Assembly (NCBI GenBank): GCA_027065385.1
Contig: JAMOOP010000061.1
Location: 1-44,670, forward strand
Source of the DNA: Campylobacteraceae bacterium
GTDB lineage: Bacteria; Campylobacterota; Campylobacteria; Campylobacterales; Sulfurovaceae
DNA: 44,670 bases
Direction of reading: 5' to 3'
How positions within the stretch are numbered: the first letter of the stretch is position 1; every line of letters begins with the position of its first letter. The translations under genes and the position numbers were made by a program. The notes under the pieces are model-generated. The model worked only from the letters and a program-made list of their open reading frames with translations, was not told where the DNA came from and did not search any database. Shown in pieces: positions 17,626 to 26,633 of this stretch.

Positions 17626-19000
17626 TTCTCTCTACCTCCTCTTTAGCCTCTAATATAACTCTATTTACAACATCTTCATACTCTTTTGCACTCTCTTTAT
17701 TTGTCGCTTCAAAACGAGTTACAAGAATTGGTGTAGTATTACTAGCCCTAACTAATCCCCAACCATTTTCAAAATTAATTCTAACACCATCAACTGTTAT
17801 AATATCTCTAATTTTAGGAAAATATGATGGTGGATTTTTAAGTAACTTTTTTACTCTATCTATAATCTCAAACTTCTCTTTATCTGTTGTCTCTACTTTT
17901 ATCTCTTCTGTTGAAAAAACTTGTGGAAGAGACTCTATCTCTTTATCAATATCAACTCCATCATAAATAAGTTCTAACATTCTTAAAGTGGCATAGATTG
18001 CATCATCATAACCGAAATATCTATTTTTAAAGAAGATATGTCCACTAACTTCACAAGCTAAATCAGCATTAGTCTCTTTCATTTTAACCTTTAAATTAGA
18101 GTGACCTGTTTTATACATAATAGCCTTAGCACCTCTTTTTTCTAACTCATCATACATAACTTGTGAACATTTAACCTCACCTATTACAGTTGGGTTTTCC
18201 ATTTTCATAGCGTATAAAAGTGCCATTTGGTCACCTTTTATATTGTATTTATGTGTTAAAACTGCAATTCTATCAGCATCTCCATCATAAGCAAAAGCTA
18301 TATCTCCATTTTCCTCTAAAGCCTTTTTTACATCTACTAAATTCTCTTCTACTGATGGGTCTGGGTGATGATTTGGAAAATTACCATCTGGTTCAACATA
18401 CAAAGCCTTATAATTTAACTCCAATCCATTAAAAATATCTATAATAACAGTTCCAGCTACTCCATTTCCACAATCTATAACTATCTTTTTATCCATAGCT
18501 TTTAAGTGAGAAAACTCTTTTAACATATAGTTAATATAAGGTGTTTTTACATCTATTTTTATTGAAGTTGTATTAGTTGGAATATTAAGTGAGCTATTTT
18601 CTATAATCTCATCACCTAAAGCATAAATATCTTTTCCAAAAAATGGGGATTTATCAATAGTAATTTTAAATCCATTATACTCACTTGGGTTATGAGAACC
18701 TGTAATCATAATAGATGCGTCTGTTGTAATATCTTCATCTAAAGTTATATAGTTAGAAAAATAGTTAACAGGAGTTGCCACCATTCCCATATCTAAAACT
18801 TTACATCCTGACGCATTTAATCCACTTGTTAGATAATCTCTAAGTATTGGAGAGTGAGACCTTGCATCATAACCAATAGCTACAACTTTATCTCCTCCTA
18901 CCTTTTTACCTAAAAAATATCCTATTAATTTTACACTCTGTTCATTTAACTCTTTTTCAAAAATACCTCTAATATCATATTCTCTAAATATATTTTCCAC
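17615..19000 (-). CDS. manB: Phosphomannomutase/phosphoglucomutase
   Basis: 461 residues of the alpha-D-phosphohexomutase superfamily, closest in pattern to AlgC/ManB enzymes that move phosphate between C6 and C1 of mannose or glucose. The phosphoserine loop is MITGSHNPSEYNGFK (Ser102), the metal-binding loop is YDGDADRIAVL (about 240-250), the sugar-binding loop is CEVSGHIFF, and the phosphate-binding loop VRASNTTP is near the C-terminus; all four are intact. The start is GTG at 19000 with an AAAAGG ribosome site, preceded by a TATAAT box. It is first of a two-gene operon with pgi. Mannose versus glucose preference cannot be told from the sequence alone. Confidence 0.88.
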   Translation of the reverse strand: MENIFREYDIRGIFEKELNEQSVKLIGYFLGKKVGGDKVVAIGYDARSHSPILRDYLTSGLNASGCKVLDMGMVATPVNYFSNYITLDEDITTDASIMITGSHNPSEYNGFKITIDKSPFFGKDIYALGDEIIENSSLNIPTNTTSIKIDVKTPYINYMLKEFSHLKAMDKKIVIDCGNGVAGTVIIDIFNGLELNYKALYVEPDGNFPNHHPDPSVEENLVDVKKALEENGDIAFAYDGDADRIAVLTHKYNIKGDQMALLYAMKMENPTVIGEVKCSQVMYDELEKRGAKAIMYKTGHSNLKVKMKETNADLACEVSGHIFFKNRYFGYDDAIYATLRMLELIYDGVDIDKEIESLPQVFSTEEIKVETTDKEKFEIIDRVKKLLKNPPSYFPKIRDIITVDGVRINFENGWGLVRASNTTPILVTRFEATNKESAKEYEDVVNRVILEAKEEVERSEK

Positions 19001-19019
19001 AATTTTGCCTTTTTATGAA

Positions 19020-19025
19020 ATTATA
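19020..19025 (-). promoter_or_regulatory. -10 box for the manB-pgi operon
   Basis: The minus strand reads TATAAT here, 19 bases upstream of the GTG start, leaving a leader of roughly 12 bases plus the ribosome site. Confidence 0.55.
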
Positions 19026-19103
19026 TCTTAGTTAAACTTAGCCTTTTACAAAAAAAATTAGAAAAATAGCTCTAATTTAATAAAATTTTAAGCTTACTTT
19101 CCC

Positions 19104-19109
19104 TATAAT
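19104..19109 (+). promoter_or_regulatory. -10 box for tRNA-Ser
   Basis: A consensus TATAAT 19 bases before the tRNA 5' end. No clear -35 box. Confidence 0.65.
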
Positions 19110-19128
19110 CTCATTCCACAAACAATAA

Positions 19129-19219
19129 GGACAGTTGGGTGAGCTGGCTGAAACCACATCCCTGCTAAGGATGCGTACGGGTAACTGTACCGAGAGTTCG
19201 AATCTCTCACTGTCCGCCA
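19129..19219 (+). tRNA. tRNA-Ser (anticodon GCU)
   Basis: A 91-base tRNA of the class with a long variable arm. The acceptor stem GGACAGT pairs with ACTGTCC. The anticodon stem is CATCC/GGATG around loop CTGCTAA, so the anticodon is GCT at 19164-19166 (reads AGC and AGU). The T-arm GAGAG-TTCGAAT-CTCTC is intact. The discriminator base is G and the terminal CCA (19217-19219) is encoded. The long variable arm is typical of serine tRNAs. Confidence 0.96.
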
Positions 19220-19303
19220 TTTTAATCTTCATACAATTCAAATTAAATCTATAAAGTTTTTATCTATTCTTATTTATATTAAATAAAGTCAAACTTATTT
19301 AGA

Positions 19304-19309
19304 TAGAAT
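19304..19309 (+). promoter_or_regulatory. Possible -10 box for the cobalamin genes
   Basis: TAGAAT 28 bases before the CbiK-like start. The 118-bp gap between the tRNA and this gene shows no B12-box-like sequence, so I see no cobalamin riboswitch. Confidence 0.4.
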
Positions 19310-19337
19310 TCTCTTAAAAATAAAAGGTTAGATTATT

Positions 19338-20153
19338 ATGAAAAGATATAGACATTATAAAAAAGATAAAGCTATTATTTTATCTTGTTTTGGTTCAGTT
19401 ATAGAGCAAGATATGTATTTAGAGTTAAAAAAAGAGGTAGAAGAGAAGTTTCAAGATATAGATGTATTTTTATCTTTTAGTTCAAGAATGGTACTAAAAG
19501 ATTTACAAAAAAGAGAAATGGATTATAAAAACCTACCTCAAATATTAGCTGATGTTGATATGTTAGGGTATAAAAATATAGTAGTAGCCTCAATTAATTT
19601 ATTTCCAACAGATGAACATGAACTTTTAGTAAGAACTGTAAAGGGGTTTAATAGTTTCTCACTAGCAAATATTCGCTCCACTAAAGCAATTATCAATAAA
19701 ACAAAAGAGACCTCTTTAGCTTTAAAAGAGTTAAATAGTGCCATTAGTCAAGATAATTGGGCTAATCTATATGTAATTCACGGTGTTCCTATTTTAGATT
19801 TAGCAGGATTATCTTCTGTTGATTATACAGATAAGTTTTTACAACTTTTAAGCAATAAGAACTATACATGTTCACTAGAGGGAGCTTTTCCTTGGTATGC
19901 TGTAAAAGATAGATTAATAGAACAGATAAAAAAAGATAAAATAACAAATATTCAAGTAGTTCCTATGCTTTTAGTAAGTGGAAATCACTATATTAAAGAT
20001 ATGATTGAAATAAAAGATGAGTTAGGAGAATATTTTAATTCAAGAGTTGTTCCATCTCAAACTAAATCAGATAGATTTAATTTAATAGAGTTAGATAGTA
20101 TAAGAGATATTATTATACAAAATATTAAAGAGGAGATAACAAAACTTGGATAA
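19338..20153 (+). CDS. cbiK: Anaerobic cobalt chelatase (CbiK-type)
   Basis: 271 residues, the length of the CbiK class of sirohydrochlorin cobaltochelatase, which inserts Co2+ early in the oxygen-independent cobalamin route. The opening AIILSCFGS is the family's N-terminal strand. The metal-binding histidines are visible in VIHGVPILD (His148) and in PMLLVSGNHYIKDM (His217), the most characteristic CbiK segment. There is no signal peptide, so it is cytosolic. It starts an operon with a precorrin-2 methyltransferase (8-bp overlap) and precorrin-8X methylmutase. Other chelatases of this superfamily (CbiX, HemH) are less likely given length and the GNH motif. Confidence 0.85.
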   Translation: MKRYRHYKKDKAIILSCFGSVIEQDMYLELKKEVEEKFQDIDVFLSFSSRMVLKDLQKREMDYKNLPQILADVDMLGYKNIVVASINLFPTDEHELLVRTVKGFNSFSLANIRSTKAIINKTKETSLALKELNSAISQDNWANLYVIHGVPILDLAGLSSVDYTDKFLQLLSNKNYTCSLEGAFPWYAVKDRLIEQIKKDKITNIQVVPMLLVSGNHYIKDMIEIKDELGEYFNSRVVPSQTKSDRFNLIELDSIRDIIIQNIKEEITKLG

Positions 20154-20814
20154 GAGACTATATATGGTATCACTAGGGCCTGGTGATATTGAGTTGATTA
20201 CTATAAAAGCCCTTAAAGCATTAAAAGAGTCTGATGCAATATGTATTCCTACTAAAAGTGAAGATAGAAGTTTTAAAAAATCTCTAACGCATAAAATAAT
20301 AAAAGCATTAATGCAAGAGCATAATTTTAAAAAACCTCTAATTCCTGTATATACCCCTATGCACTTTAAAAAAGAGGATTGGCAATATCAGGTTGATATT
20401 TTATATAAAGGGTTTGAGACAAATAAAACTTTGAGTTTTGTAACACTTGGAGATAGTGCTGTATATAGTACAGTCTATTATCTCTTAGATATTATAAAAG
20501 TTCAAAATCCAAAATTATACTGTAATACAGAGGTAATTGCAGGAGTTACATCTTTTTCACAAGCATCAGCCAAAGTTAAAAAACCTTTATGTGTTGGAGA
20601 TAGTAGATTTGAGATAGTCCCTCTTTTAGATAAGAAAGTACCAATTACTACTATATATATGCGTCCTAAAATAGGAATGAGTACAGAAAATATTATATCA
20701 AATGGAGATATATATACATTTGAGAATATAAATTATAAACAAGAAAATATAATACCTTATAAAAAGAGTATAGTAGATAAATATATGACTCTTTTTATAG
20801 ATTTTTTTAAATAG
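20146..20814 (+). CDS. cbiL: Precorrin-2 / cobalt-factor II C20-methyltransferase
   Basis: 222 residues of the SAM-dependent tetrapyrrole methylase family. The N-terminal YMVSLGPGDIELITIKALK matches the glycine loop (usually GxGPGD), and FVTLGDSAVYST matches the second conserved SAM-binding segment (T-L-G-D). The C20 enzyme is the branch that usually carries an insert after the first loop like the one here (CIPTKSEDRSF). It follows the chelatase, which fits the pathway order. The start is a TTG at 20146 overlapping the chelatase stop, with AGGAGAT 9 bases upstream. CobI is the name in the aerobic pathway; the CbiK neighbour favours the anaerobic one. Confidence 0.82.
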   Translation: MDKRLYMVSLGPGDIELITIKALKALKESDAICIPTKSEDRSFKKSLTHKIIKALMQEHNFKKPLIPVYTPMHFKKEDWQYQVDILYKGFETNKTLSFVTLGDSAVYSTVYYLLDIIKVQNPKLYCNTEVIAGVTSFSQASAKVKKPLCVGDSRFEIVPLLDKKVPITTIYMRPKIGMSTENIISNGDIYTFENINYKQENIIPYKKSIVDKYMTLFIDFFK

Positions 20815-20822
20815 GAGAGATT

Positions 20823-21533
20823 ATGCCATTTATACAAGAACAACCACCAATTAATATTGGAGCAGATATTTCAGTTCGCTCTTTTGAAATAATAGAAGAG
20901 GAGCTAAAAAATTATCCAAAAGCTAAAGAGTTTGATAAAAATGAGATAGAGGTAATTAGCCGTCTTATTCATACCTCTACATGTTTTAAAGAGGTATTAG
21001 ATAATATATTTTTTACTCCAAATGCAATACCTAGAATGCAAGAACTTTTAAAAAGAGGAGCTAATATTATAGTTGATGTTAATATGATAAAGGTTGGACT
21101 TAGTAAGTTTTATCTTGATACTTATAAAAATAATGTTATATGTTATATAAACGAACCTTTTACTTATAAAGATGCTAAAAAGAACAGAACAACTAGAAGC
21201 TACTCGGCTATTAAAGAGGCTATAAAGAGACATAAAAGTGAGCCAATGATATTAGCTTGTGGAAATGCTCCAACCTTTATATATTCGGCTGTTAATACTC
21301 TTTTAGATGAGGGAGTAGATTTATCAAATGTAGCTTTTATTCTTTTTCCTGTTGGATTTGTAAATGTAGTTGAGTCAAAAGATTATGGTAAAAGATTTTG
21401 TGAATATTATAATATTCCTGCTGTAATTATGGAGGGTAGATTTGGAAGCTCTACTATGACAGTAGCTACTCTTCATGCTACCTATAAACTTATTAAAGAT
21501 TATGATGGGAAAGATAAATATAATGGGAAATAG
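20823..21533 (+). CDS. cbiC: Precorrin-8X methylmutase
   Basis: 236 residues, slightly longer than the usual 210-220. It moves a methyl from C11 to C12 to give hydrogenobyrinate or cobyrinate. The catalytic histidine is in SRLIHTSTCF (His50). The conserved substrate pocket appears in DVNMIKVGL, CGNAPTFIYSAV and FPVGFVNVVESK. An AGGAGA ribosome site precedes the ATG, nine bases after the previous stop. It ends only 17 bp from the convergent lptF gene with no visible hairpin between them. The remaining cobalamin genes are not in this window. Confidence 0.92.
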   Translation: MPFIQEQPPINIGADISVRSFEIIEEELKNYPKAKEFDKNEIEVISRLIHTSTCFKEVLDNIFFTPNAIPRMQELLKRGANIIVDVNMIKVGLSKFYLDTYKNNVICYINEPFTYKDAKKNRTTRSYSAIKEAIKRHKSEPMILACGNAPTFIYSAVNTLLDEGVDLSNVAFILFPVGFVNVVESKDYGKRFCEYYNIPAVIMEGRFGSSTMTVATLHATYKLIKDYDGKDKYNGK

Positions 21534-21550
21534 CATTATTATATATTCAT

Positions 21551-22576
21551 TTAAAAATATCTACTAACCCTATGGTAAAATAGAGTTATACCAATAACTA
21601 CTGTTAAAATAGTAGAGATACCAAAGAGTATTAAAGAGCCACTATTTTGTAAAAGAGTGGCTACTACATATAGTAAAAGTGTAGTTAATCCCAATACAGG
21701 ATAGGCGTAACTCTTTTGGTATCTTGGATTTATAATGGAAAATGATGCTACTATATATAGTGCTATACTTGGAATAAGACTAATAAATATAAAAAAGAGT
21801 ATTTTCCCTTTTTTCTTTGGATTTTTGGCATATTTTGCCCAATACTCTTTTATATTTTTATATGTGTATGCTTTTCCATTTATATTTTGAAAAATTTTCA
21901 TCTCTTCATACTCAACCATTTTTAAAGATTTATCTGAAAAGGTATATCCACTTCCACTGTTTAGAGTTAATGATACTGTTGAGTCTATATTTTCTACTTT
22001 TGCCTCTTTGGCAATAAAGAGTCTATTTGAACTATTTTTCTCTTTGGTGTAGATTACTATATCTTTCATATCATTACCCTTTTTACTCTTTAAATATACA
22101 AAAAAATCGCCAAATTTTTGTCCTAATTGAGATGGGGATATATTTAGTTTTGCTTGTGTAATTTTGTATGTTTTAAATGCCTTATATTGCTGTTCGGCTT
22201 GAGGCATTTTAATAATAGAGAGAAGTAGTAAAAGGATTGAAAATAGTATGGCTGAGATTAGAAGTCTTCTAACTATATCTTTTGACTTAATCCCTAAAGC
22301 AAAAAGTGCCATAAGCTCATTTTCTGTAGATAATCTAAGCAAAGTTGTAGTAATTGCTATTAAAAATGATATAGGTATGGTGTAAAAAAGCATAGCTGGA
22401 AGATTATATCCAAAGAGTCTGCTCATCTCAAAAAAGTCAACCTGTATAAATTTGGTTAGAGATGAGAGCTGAACTATAGATACTAAAGAACCTATAAAAA
22501 ATAGGGGCATAAATATAGTTAAAAATGCTTTTGTAAAGTTTTCTGATATATATTTAGATAAGCTTATTTTTCCCAC
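21551..22576 (-). CDS. lptF: LptF/LptG-family lipopolysaccharide export permease
   Basis: About 341 residues of the YjgP/YjgQ family. Two groups of three transmembrane helices flank a periplasmic beta-jellyroll region (about 140-260 of the longer frame): helices near the N-terminus (FLTIFMPLFFIGSLVSI and LFYTIPISFLIAITTTLL), then FSILLLLLSII, and three at the C-terminus. In the family it works with LptG and the ATPase LptB to pull LPS from the inner membrane. The frame opens at ATG 22606, but that start lies inside the preceding gene with no ribosome site. I prefer GTG at 22576, which follows GAGGA. No LptG partner is nearby. LptG is the alternative name. Confidence 0.82.
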   Translation of the reverse strand: MGKISLSKYISENFTKAFLTIFMPLFFIGSLVSIVQLSSLTKFIQVDFFEMSRLFGYNLPAMLFYTIPISFLIAITTTLLRLSTENELMALFALGIKSKDIVRRLLISAILFSILLLLLSIIKMPQAEQQYKAFKTYKITQAKLNISPSQLGQKFGDFFVYLKSKKGNDMKDIVIYTKEKNSSNRLFIAKEAKVENIDSTVSLTLNSGSGYTFSDKSLKMVEYEEMKIFQNINGKAYTYKNIKEYWAKYAKNPKKKGKILFFIFISLIPSIALYIVASFSIINPRYQKSYAYPVLGLTTLLLYVVATLLQNSGSLILFGISTILTVVIGITLFYHRVSRYF

Positions 22577-22587
22577 TTTATCCTCGA

Positions 22588-23325
22588 TTAACCATACATA
22601 ATCCATTCAGCCAAAGCATAAAACTCTTTGTCTGCAATATATACTATAAAGGTGGCTATTGCTAAAAATGGTACAAAGGGAACTATTTTGTCTTTAGAGA
22701 TTAATGATGGAACTATTGCTAGGATTGCCGATAGAAATAGAGCGTAAAAAAAGAGTGGAAAACCGAGTAAAGCACCCATTGTTCCTGCTACTATTATATC
22801 ACCTTCACCCATAGCCTCTTTTTTTAAAAAATAACTAAGATAGTATCTTAAAAGTGCTAATCCTCCTGATGCCATTAAAGCATATTGTATTGAGTCAATT
22901 ATATTAGGTTGTATAATAGCTAATGCTAGTGCTAAAAGATTTAAACTATCTGGAACTGCTAAATATTTAAAATCTATCATAACTAGAGCTAAAAGTATAG
23001 AAAAGACTATAAACACAATAGGCATATACCAAACTAAACCTAATTTAAAAAATAGTAAAACAGCCATTATACCTGTAGAAAATTCTACTATAGGATATTG
23101 CATAGATATTTTTTCTTTACAAAAGTAACACTTTCCACCTAAAATAAGCCATGAGATAATAGGAATATTATGCCACCACTTTAAGTGTTTCTGACAATTT
23201 TGACATTTAGAGGCAGGATAGGCAATATTTTCACCCTTTGGAATACGGTATATTACAACATTTAAAAATGAACCAATAACTATACCAAATATAAAAACTG
23301 TAACTACTAAAAATATATCATACAT
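22588..23325 (-). CDS. pilD: Type IV prepilin peptidase / N-methyltransferase
   Basis: 245 residues. An N-terminal domain with GSFLNVVIYRIPKGENI is followed by a four-cysteine zinc site (CQNCQKH ... GKCYFCKEKI, about 40-76), then about six transmembrane helices. The two active-site aspartates of the aspartic protease are in MIDFKYLAVPD (about 141-151) and EAMGEGDIIVAG (G-x-G-D, about 191-202). It cleaves and methylates type IV prepilins or type II secretion pseudopilins in the inner membrane. Its start shares one base with the uppS stop (TAATG). No pilin genes are in view. Confidence 0.9.
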   Translation of the reverse strand: MYDIFLVVTVFIFGIVIGSFLNVVIYRIPKGENIAYPASKCQNCQKHLKWWHNIPIISWLILGGKCYFCKEKISMQYPIVEFSTGIMAVLLFFKLGLVWYMPIVFIVFSILLALVMIDFKYLAVPDSLNLLALALAIIQPNIIDSIQYALMASGGLALLRYYLSYFLKKEAMGEGDIIVAGTMGALLGFPLFFYALFLSAILAIVPSLISKDKIVPFVPFLAIATFIVYIADKEFYALAEWIMYG

Positions 23326-24008
23326 TAAAGACCTCCAAATCTTCTATCTCTATTTATATATTGATGAATTATTCTATCTAACTCTTTAGGTGTAAAGTCT
23401 GGCCAAAGGGTTGGAGTAAAGAAAAATTCACTATATGATAGTTGCCAAAGTAGAAAATTAGATAGTCTCTGTTCTCCACTTGTACGAACCAATAAATCTA
23501 TATCTCTATAAGGAGTATTAAGCTCACTTCCTAAGCTATCTTCTGTTATCTCCTCTCCTCTTTTAGCAAGTCTTGACGCTGCTTTTGCTATCTCTTCTCT
23601 TGAACCGTAATTTAGGGCTAATATTTGAGTTACATTTGTGTGATGTGCTGTTTGGGCTTTTATTGAGGCTATAGTCTCTTGAAGTTTAGGAGAGAACCCC
23701 TCTATATTTCCAACTGTTTCAAATTTAGCACCAAATCTATGATATGTTTTTAACTCCTGTTTTAGCCATCTATCAAGAAGTCTCATTAAAAAATCAACCT
23801 CATATTTAGGTCTTTTCCAATTCTCTGTACTAAAAGCGTAAAGGGTTACTGTCTCTATTGTCTCATGTTCTGCACAATATTGAGTAATATCTCTAATAGT
23901 ATCAGCTCCCTTTTCATGACCTTTAGTTCTAATAAGTCCTCGCTCTTTTGCCCATCTTCCATTTCCGTCCATAATAATTGCTAGGTGTTTTAATATATTA
24001 TTGCTCAT
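23325..24008 (-). CDS. uppS: Undecaprenyl diphosphate synthase
   Basis: 227 residues. It condenses isopentenyl diphosphate onto farnesyl diphosphate to make the C55 lipid carrier for peptidoglycan and other surface sugars. The signature IIMDGNGRWAKERG (catalytic Asp14) and GHEKGADTIRD are at the N-terminus, TLYAFSTENWKRP in the middle, and DLLVRTSGEQRLSNFLLWQLSYSE-like motifs toward the C-terminus. All key residues are present. It overlaps coaBC by 11 bp and pilD by one base. Cytosolic or loosely membrane-bound. Confidence 0.94.
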   Translation of the reverse strand: MSNNILKHLAIIMDGNGRWAKERGLIRTKGHEKGADTIRDITQYCAEHETIETVTLYAFSTENWKRPKYEVDFLMRLLDRWLKQELKTYHRFGAKFETVGNIEGFSPKLQETIASIKAQTAHHTNVTQILALNYGSREEIAKAASRLAKRGEEITEDSLGSELNTPYRDIDLLVRTSGEQRLSNFLLWQLSYSEFFFTPTLWPDFTPKELDRIIHQYINRDRRFGGL

Positions 24009-25269
24009 TTTCTATATTCTTACTTTCATCTAAAATTTTAAAAGATAGAGAAAGTTTGTCACTGTGACCTAGATTGACACTACTATTGTCTGTTACAAAT
24101 ATTATACTATTATCATCTGTTCCAAAACTCTCACTACCTCTTAACAGATTATAACATACTCCATCTACAGATTTCCTTTTAAGAATACTTTTAGCATTAT
24201 TAAAGCCATTTTCACTATCCATCTCTGCTTTAAAGGCTATGGTAGTTAAATTATCTTTATTAATATTAGATAAAATATCGGGTGTCTCTTTAAGCTCAAT
24301 AGACCAATTAGAACCAATATCAGATTTTTTTATTTTTCCAACTTGTGGAAACTTAGGAGTATAATCGGCTACAGCTGAAGCCATAAATAGATAAGGTTTT
24401 TTTTGAATTAGATGAATTGGATTAGAGCTATTCATAGTGGCACGGCTCATTTTACCCTTTTTAGCTACTCTTATTGAGTCAATAGTATATTCTAACATCT
24501 CCTCGCTACTTTCCACATCTATAGTATATATCTCTTTAGGAATTGAAGTGTGTTCTTTAGTAGATATTAGACACACATCAGCCCCTCTTAAGTAAAGAGC
24601 TGTAGCTAAAGCATTTGCCATTTTTCCTGATGAAAAGTTAGAGATATATCTAACCTCATCAATCTTCTCTATAGTTCCCCCACCTGTGACTACCACTTTT
24701 CTATCTTCCCAGAATTTATCGAGAAGTATCTTTTGTGCTGTTTGATAAAATATCTCTAAAGGTTCAGCTAAAGCCCCTTTTCCCTCATCTCCACAAGCTA
24801 AAAGCTTTGATTGAGACTCTATAATCTTAACCTCATTTACAGCTAACATCTTTAAAGAGCCTATTGTGTAGTGATTTTCTATCATTTTTGTATTGGCAGA
24901 GGGAGCAATAAGTAGAGGTTTATTAAAGGCTAGTGCAGTTTGAAGTAGAATATTATCAGCTATTCCCTTACTTAGTTTATTAATAGTATTAGCCGTAGCA
25001 GGTGCGATTACAAATACATCTGCCTCTTTTCCCACATCAATATGATTTAGATTACTACTCCAACTCTCACTATCTTCTGTTAAAACTCTCTCTCTAGTAA
25101 GTGCTTCAAATGTAAGAGGAGATATAAATCTAGTAGCACTAGGAGTCATAATAACTCTAACAGATGCACCACTCTTAATAAATAGTCTAGCAACCTCACA
25201 AGCTTTATATGCTGATATACTTCCCGTTACTCCTAAAAGTACTCTTTTCCCCTTTAAATCAAGACCCAT
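23998..25269 (-). CDS. coaBC: Bifunctional phosphopantothenoylcysteine decarboxylase / phosphopantothenate-cysteine ligase
   Basis: 423 residues, the normal size of the two-domain CoaBC. The N-terminal flavoprotein decarboxylase domain (about 1-185) shows GVTGSISAYKACE, the active-site region LNHIDVGKEADVFVIAPATANT, and the PSANTKM variant of the PxMNxxM substrate clamp. The C-terminal ligase domain (about 190-423) starts with VVVTGGGTIEKIDEVRYISN and has GKIKKSDIG, the lysine-rich CTP-binding stretch. Together they carry out two successive steps of coenzyme A synthesis. An insert at about 275-295 (low-complexity Met/Ser/Asn) is not in the family core. Starts one base inside the glmU stop (TAATG). 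Confidence 0.92.
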   Translation of the reverse strand: MGLDLKGKRVLLGVTGSISAYKACEVARLFIKSGASVRVIMTPSATRFISPLTFEALTRERVLTEDSESWSSNLNHIDVGKEADVFVIAPATANTINKLSKGIADNILLQTALAFNKPLLIAPSANTKMIENHYTIGSLKMLAVNEVKIIESQSKLLACGDEGKGALAEPLEIFYQTAQKILLDKFWEDRKVVVTGGGTIEKIDEVRYISNFSSGKMANALATALYLRGADVCLISTKEHTSIPKEIYTIDVESSEEMLEYTIDSIRVAKKGKMSRATMNSSNPIHLIQKKPYLFMASAVADYTPKFPQVGKIKKSDIGSNWSIELKETPDILSNINKDNLTTIAFKAEMDSENGFNNAKSILKRKSVDGVCYNLLRGSESFGTDDNSIIFVTDNSSVNLGHSDKLSLSFKILDESKNIENEQ

Positions 25270-26561
25270 TATTTATCTCCAAAAAATTTATAGAAATAGT
25301 TAGCAATAGTTTTAAGTGGAGTTCTTGAAATTGCTAAACTACCTCTCTTTACATCTTTAGTTAAAGTTGTTCCTGCTCCAATAATTACATCATCTTCTAC
25401 TTTTACAGGGGCTACTAATTGGCAATCGCTACCTACAAAAACATTTTTTCCAATAGTTGTCTTATATTTAGCTTTTCCATCATAATTACATGTAATTACA
25501 CCTGCACCTATATTACTCCCCTCTTCAATTGAGGCATCTCCAATATAAGATAGATGTCCAGCCTTAACCCCATTTAGAGTAGATTTTTTAACCTCAACAA
25601 AATTTCCAATATGTGTATCTTTTATATATGATAGTGGTCTAACTCTTCCCATAGGGCCTATAGATGAGTTTTCTATAATAGACTCCTCTACTACAGAGTT
25701 TGATTTAATATTAGAGCTTTTTATAACACTTTCACCTAAAATAGTTACACCATTTTCTAAAATAACCTCACCCTCAAATTTAGCCTTACAATCAATAAAT
25801 ATAGTATCAGGCAGACGCATAATAACACCTGCTCTCATTAAATCCTCTTTAATTCGTCTCTGCATAATCTCTTCAGCTAATGCTAAATCTAATTTAGAAT
25901 TTACCCCCTTAAACTCCTCCTCTTTTACAAATACAGGGTTTACTACTTTCTCTTCATCTACAGCCATTTTTATAATATCTGTTAAGTAGTACTCTTTTTG
26001 AGCATTATTATTATCTATTTTAGGAATATATCTATTTAAAAGTTCACTCTTAACACAATATACACCAGCATTTACACTTTTTATCTCTTTCTGTTCTAAG
26101 CTACAATCTTTCTCTTCAACTATCTCTTTTACAGCTCCATCTTCTATTACTACTCTTCCATAACCTGTAGGATTTTCTAATCTAATTACAGACATATTAA
26201 TATCACTCCCCTCTTTAGTTAAAGCCGTAAGAGACTCTTCTGTAACTAAAGGCATATCACCATTTAAAATAAGAGTTCTACTATATTTTGGCTCTACTCC
26301 TCTTAATGCACCACCTGTTCCTGCAAAATTTTCTACATCTTGAATATGAAATTTTATACCACTATATTCACTCTCTATAGCTTTTTTAACTTTTTTAGCT
26401 TGATGATATAGAATAACAGTTATATCATCAGATATTGCCTCTCCTGCATCTATTGCATGAAAAAGCATCTCTTTTCCTGAAATTTTATGAAGAACTTTTG
26501 GAGTATCTGATTTCATTCTTGTACCTTGACCAGCAGCCAAAATTATAACACTTATAGACAT
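25269..26561 (-). CDS. glmU: Bifunctional UDP-GlcNAc pyrophosphorylase / glucosamine-1-phosphate acetyltransferase
   Basis: 430 residues, slightly shorter than the 450 of E. coli but typical of this group. The N-terminal nucleotidyltransferase domain opens with ILAAGQGTRMKSDTPKVLH (about 6-24) and contains LNGDMPLV. The C-terminal left-handed beta-helix has hexapeptide repeats and the acetyltransferase residues in HLSYIGDASIEEGSNIGAG and the TCNYDGKAKYKT motif. It makes UDP-N-acetylglucosamine for peptidoglycan and lipid A. Its own -10 box is at 26603-26608 and AAAGG precedes the ATG. It heads the glmU-coaBC-uppS-pilD-lptF chain. Confidence 0.95.
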   Translation of the reverse strand: MSISVIILAAGQGTRMKSDTPKVLHKISGKEMLFHAIDAGEAISDDITVILYHQAKKVKKAIESEYSGIKFHIQDVENFAGTGGALRGVEPKYSRTLILNGDMPLVTEESLTALTKEGSDINMSVIRLENPTGYGRVVIEDGAVKEIVEEKDCSLEQKEIKSVNAGVYCVKSELLNRYIPKIDNNNAQKEYYLTDIIKMAVDEEKVVNPVFVKEEEFKGVNSKLDLALAEEIMQRRIKEDLMRAGVIMRLPDTIFIDCKAKFEGEVILENGVTILGESVIKSSNIKSNSVVEESIIENSSIGPMGRVRPLSYIKDTHIGNFVEVKKSTLNGVKAGHLSYIGDASIEEGSNIGAGVITCNYDGKAKYKTTIGKNVFVGSDCQLVAPVKVEDDVIIGAGTTLTKDVKRGSLAISRTPLKTIANYFYKFFGDK

Positions 26562-26602
26562 TTTTAAACCTTTAAAATATATTAAATTAATTTCTGAAAG
26601 GA

Positions 26603-26608
26603 ATTATA
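26603..26608 (-). promoter_or_regulatory. -10 box for the glmU operon
   Basis: The minus strand reads TATAAT (within GGATATAATTCC), 41 bases upstream of the glmU ATG. Confidence 0.55.
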
Positions 26609-26633
26609 TCCAATCGAAATTAAGGTAGCTAAG

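Noticed and set aside
19220-19337. Cobalamin riboswitch before cbiK
   Set aside because: No B12-box-like GCCACTG sequence or matching fold is visible; the gap is only 118 bp and A/T-rich.
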